Positions 31,233-32,406 of a stretch of DNA of 32,406 bases are shown piece by piece. How positions within the stretch are numbered: position 1 is the stretch's first letter; each line of letters opens with the position of its first letter. The stretch is from JBGZEX01 sp041846495 (lineage in GTDB: Bacteria; Bacteroidota; Bacteroidia; Bacteroidales; Marinifilaceae), in NCBI GenBank assembly GCA_041846495.1, contig JBGZEX010000086.1, forward strand, positions 1 through 32,406, in the 5' to 3' direction. The notes beneath the pieces were generated by a model that was not told the origin of the DNA, did no database searches, and saw only the letters and a program-made list of their open reading frames with translations. Both the position numbers and the translations under genes were made by a program.

Positions 31233-32294
31233 TTATAATCCCCTTCCACGTTTCTTCTTTCTGTTAGCTTGGTATCTGAGTTTGCGCTGCCATGCAGCTT
31301 CGGTTAAGTCATTGCCTTGTGTACTTGGTGTAATCAAATCGCCTAACCCTTCCACCGCTTCATCGGCTGCGCTAACGATGGTGTCTGCCACCGCACCAAT
31401 GGAGTTCTGCACTTGTGGGGTGGCATAGTCTCGTGAGACAGTGGAACGGCTTTTGGGTACAAGTTGATAATCTGCATTAGGTTGTTCGTTCTTTTCAGTT
31501 GGCTCTTGTACTGTTTGACGTAATATCTTTGATTCTTCTTTGTTGGTCGATTCAAAGTTCTTCTGCAAGGAACGGTAGCCAAACTCCCTGCCGATTTCGG
31601 ATGCCTTGAATGATTGTCCTGTGTATGAGAACTTCAAGCCATAGACCTTGCCCTGCTTGTTCTTCATGCGCTCTATCGCGATGCCGTTCTTGTTCAACTC
31701 GTAAAGGAACATGGAATGCCCAGTAATACCCATACCTTTGTACTTGTCAAGCAGGGCATAGCAGATTTGTTGTACTTGCTGTTTTGTCTGCTCTCTTATT
31801 GGACTGGCTTTTGGCTCCTGATGCTGCTTTTTCGCCTTGACCTCCTTTGCGATAGTCAAGTGTTTCTCCCTGCTGATTTCTTCCGCCACCCTTGCTGCCC
31901 TATTGCTCACAAAAGTAGTATCATAGACCTCTCCGTACAAACTGATGCGGTTGGCAATGATGTGAATGTGTCTGTTGTCGGTATCCTTGTGCGTTACCGC
32001 CACCCATTGGTGGTTGTCAAGTCCCATTTGCTTGGCAAATAAATGGGTTATCCACATGAGTTCGGACACTGACAGCTTTTTCTCGTCCTGCGGTGCGATG
32101 CCTATTTCGATACGGAGAAACTTGTTCCTGCAACGACTGTTGTAATCGCTGACCACTTTCATTTCCTCATAGATAGCCTTTGGCTCCCTGCTGCAAAGAT
32201 TGTGGAAGGCAAGTCGATTACCGAGCTTTCCCTCTCTGAAAATATAATCCAAAGCCGTGCTGCCGTGCGCTATCGCCTTACATTTTCCTATCAT
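31233..32294 (-). CDS. Relaxase / mobilization nuclease
   Basis: A 353-residue MobA/VirD2-type relaxase that nicks the transfer origin and leads the strand into the recipient. It starts MIGKCKAIAHGSTALDYIFR. The metal-binding histidine motif is HKDTDNRHIHIIANRI (an HxHxxxN pattern), and a conserved acidic/aromatic region (LRIEIGIAPQDEKKLSVSEL) precedes it. The C-terminal third is polar, repetitive and basic (RYQANRKKKRGRGL at the end), fitting DNA binding. Its ATG lies inside the end of the upstream gene (17-nt overlap), so the two mobilization genes are coupled. Codon use is less biased than in the chromosomal genes, in line with a transferred element. It is similar to Bacteroides mobilizable-transposon relaxases; the exact Mob family is not resolved. 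Confidence 0.88.
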   Translation of the reverse strand: MIGKCKAIAHGSTALDYIFREGKLGNRLAFHNLCSREPKAIYEEMKVVSDYNSRCRNKFLRIEIGIAPQDEKKLSVSELMWITHLFAKQMGLDNHQWVAVTHKDTDNRHIHIIANRISLYGEVYDTTFVSNRAARVAEEISREKHLTIAKEVKAKKQHQEPKASPIREQTKQQVQQICYALLDKYKGMGITGHSMFLYELNKNGIAIERMKNKQGKVYGLKFSYTGQSFKASEIGREFGYRSLQKNFESTNKEESKILRQTVQEPTEKNEQPNADYQLVPKSRSTVSRDYATPQVQNSIGAVADTIVSAADEAVEGLGDLITPSTQGNDLTEAAWQRKLRYQANRKKKRGRGL

Positions 32295-32406
32295 CTCTCG
32301 ACATATTTAAGACCTTATATATTTCGTCGTCCACACGAAAATGCGGGTCGTAAAATCGCTTAAATGCTTCTTTGGCACATAGCGAAAGGTTCTGTGTGAT
32401 ATGTAC
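32278..32406 (-). CDS. C-terminal end of a probable mobilization accessory gene (5' truncated by window edge)
   Basis: A minus-strand frame runs from the window edge to a TAA at 32278-32280. It gives 42 residues ending EAFKRFYDPHFRVDDEIYKV then LNMSRDDRKM. It overlaps the relaxase start by 17 nt. The position upstream of and coupled to a relaxase suggests a MobC-like relaxosome protein, but the visible part has no diagnostic motif, so this is inference. Confidence 0.55.
   Translation of the reverse strand, partial: VHITQNLSLCAKEAFKRFYDPHFRVDDEIYKVLNMSRDDRKM

Larger units (their letters stand above)
30888..32406. mobile_element. Left edge of a mobilizable or conjugative element, continuing beyond the window
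   Basis: The boundary is placed at about 30888, where fecR homology ends. Inside are a T-rich junction (TTTTTTGC at 30894-30901, partly like the CTnDOT-type core GTAnnTTTGC), two 47-nt repeats with inverted-repeat ends, an outward promoter, a relaxase gene read towards the edge, and the end of another gene coupled to it. No integrase is in view, so the family of the element and the exact end are inferred. The distance and order (mob gene near one end) resemble NBU/Tn4555-type mobilizable elements. Confidence 0.65.

Noticed and set aside
30965..31249. 94-codon minus-strand frame across the element edge
   Set aside because: It spans the 47-nt repeats and the outward promoter, begins inside the relaxase end and has no start after the predicted transcript start.

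Overview
The window looks like a chromosomal segment from a member of the Bacteroidales (phylum Bacteroidota); I cannot resolve the genus. The reasons are repeated promoter boxes of the form TTG-N19-21-TAnnTTTG in front of many genes, little use of Shine-Dalgarno sites, a TamB gene next to a lipoprotein-type TamA (TamL), an ECF sigma/FecR anti-sigma pair, and a Bacteroides-type relaxase. Most of the window is ordinary chromosome. Accessory character appears in the AAA ATPase island (about 26.1-27.8 kb) and in the mobile element at the right edge (about 30.9 kb onward).

Layout. 1-2 kb: the tail of an unknown gene, then a leftward padR-pspC pair in which pspC is split by a frameshift at an A8 run. 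2-7.4 kb: gpmI, a DUF3109 protein, tRNA-His and full-length gcvP, closed by a strong terminator. 7.6-9.4 kb: leftward panC-panD and argR. 9.4-10 kb: a gene-free stretch bounded by a 35-bp near-perfect direct repeat. 10-15.9 kb: a rightward biotin cluster, birA - small membrane ORF - bioB - bioA - bioF - bioG - bioC. Its last four genes overlap by 4-8 nt, and an intrinsic-terminator-like hairpin sits just before bioB. bioD is not in the window. 16-17.4 kb: leftward outer-membrane beta-barrel gene and a SpoU/TrmH RNA methyltransferase. 17.5-26.1 kb: a tightly packed rightward run of histidine kinase, NarL-type regulator, tamB and tamL. 26.3-27.6 kb: an AAA/DUF4143 ATPase behind overlapping inverted repeats. 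27.9-29.6 kb: tRNA-Ser (leftward), DUF5063, a DEDD 3'-5' exonuclease, SRP RNA and two tRNA-Thr genes, closed by a terminator. 29.6-30.9 kb: an ECF sigma gene with a frameshift and a FecR gene cut off in its conserved domain. About 30.89 kb to the end: the edge of a mobilizable or conjugative element with paired 47-nt repeats, an outward-facing promoter, a relaxase and the end of a further gene.

How the genes work together. birA, bioB, bioA, bioF, bioG and bioC cover pimeloyl-ACP formation (BioC/BioG), ring assembly (BioF, BioA, BioB) and biotin attachment (BirA); only dethiobiotin synthetase is missing. panC and panD make pantothenate from pantoate and beta-alanine. tamB and tamL form an envelope-assembly module, and a two-component system is apparently transcribed with them. 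The sigma/anti-sigma pair appears inactivated twice, by a frameshift and by insertion of the element.

The most promising points for new biology are the hairpin/small-ORF arrangement before bioB, the two-component system coupled to tamBL, the A8 slip site in pspC, and the repeat and promoter architecture at the element edge. I saw no CRISPR array and no recognisable anti-phage system.
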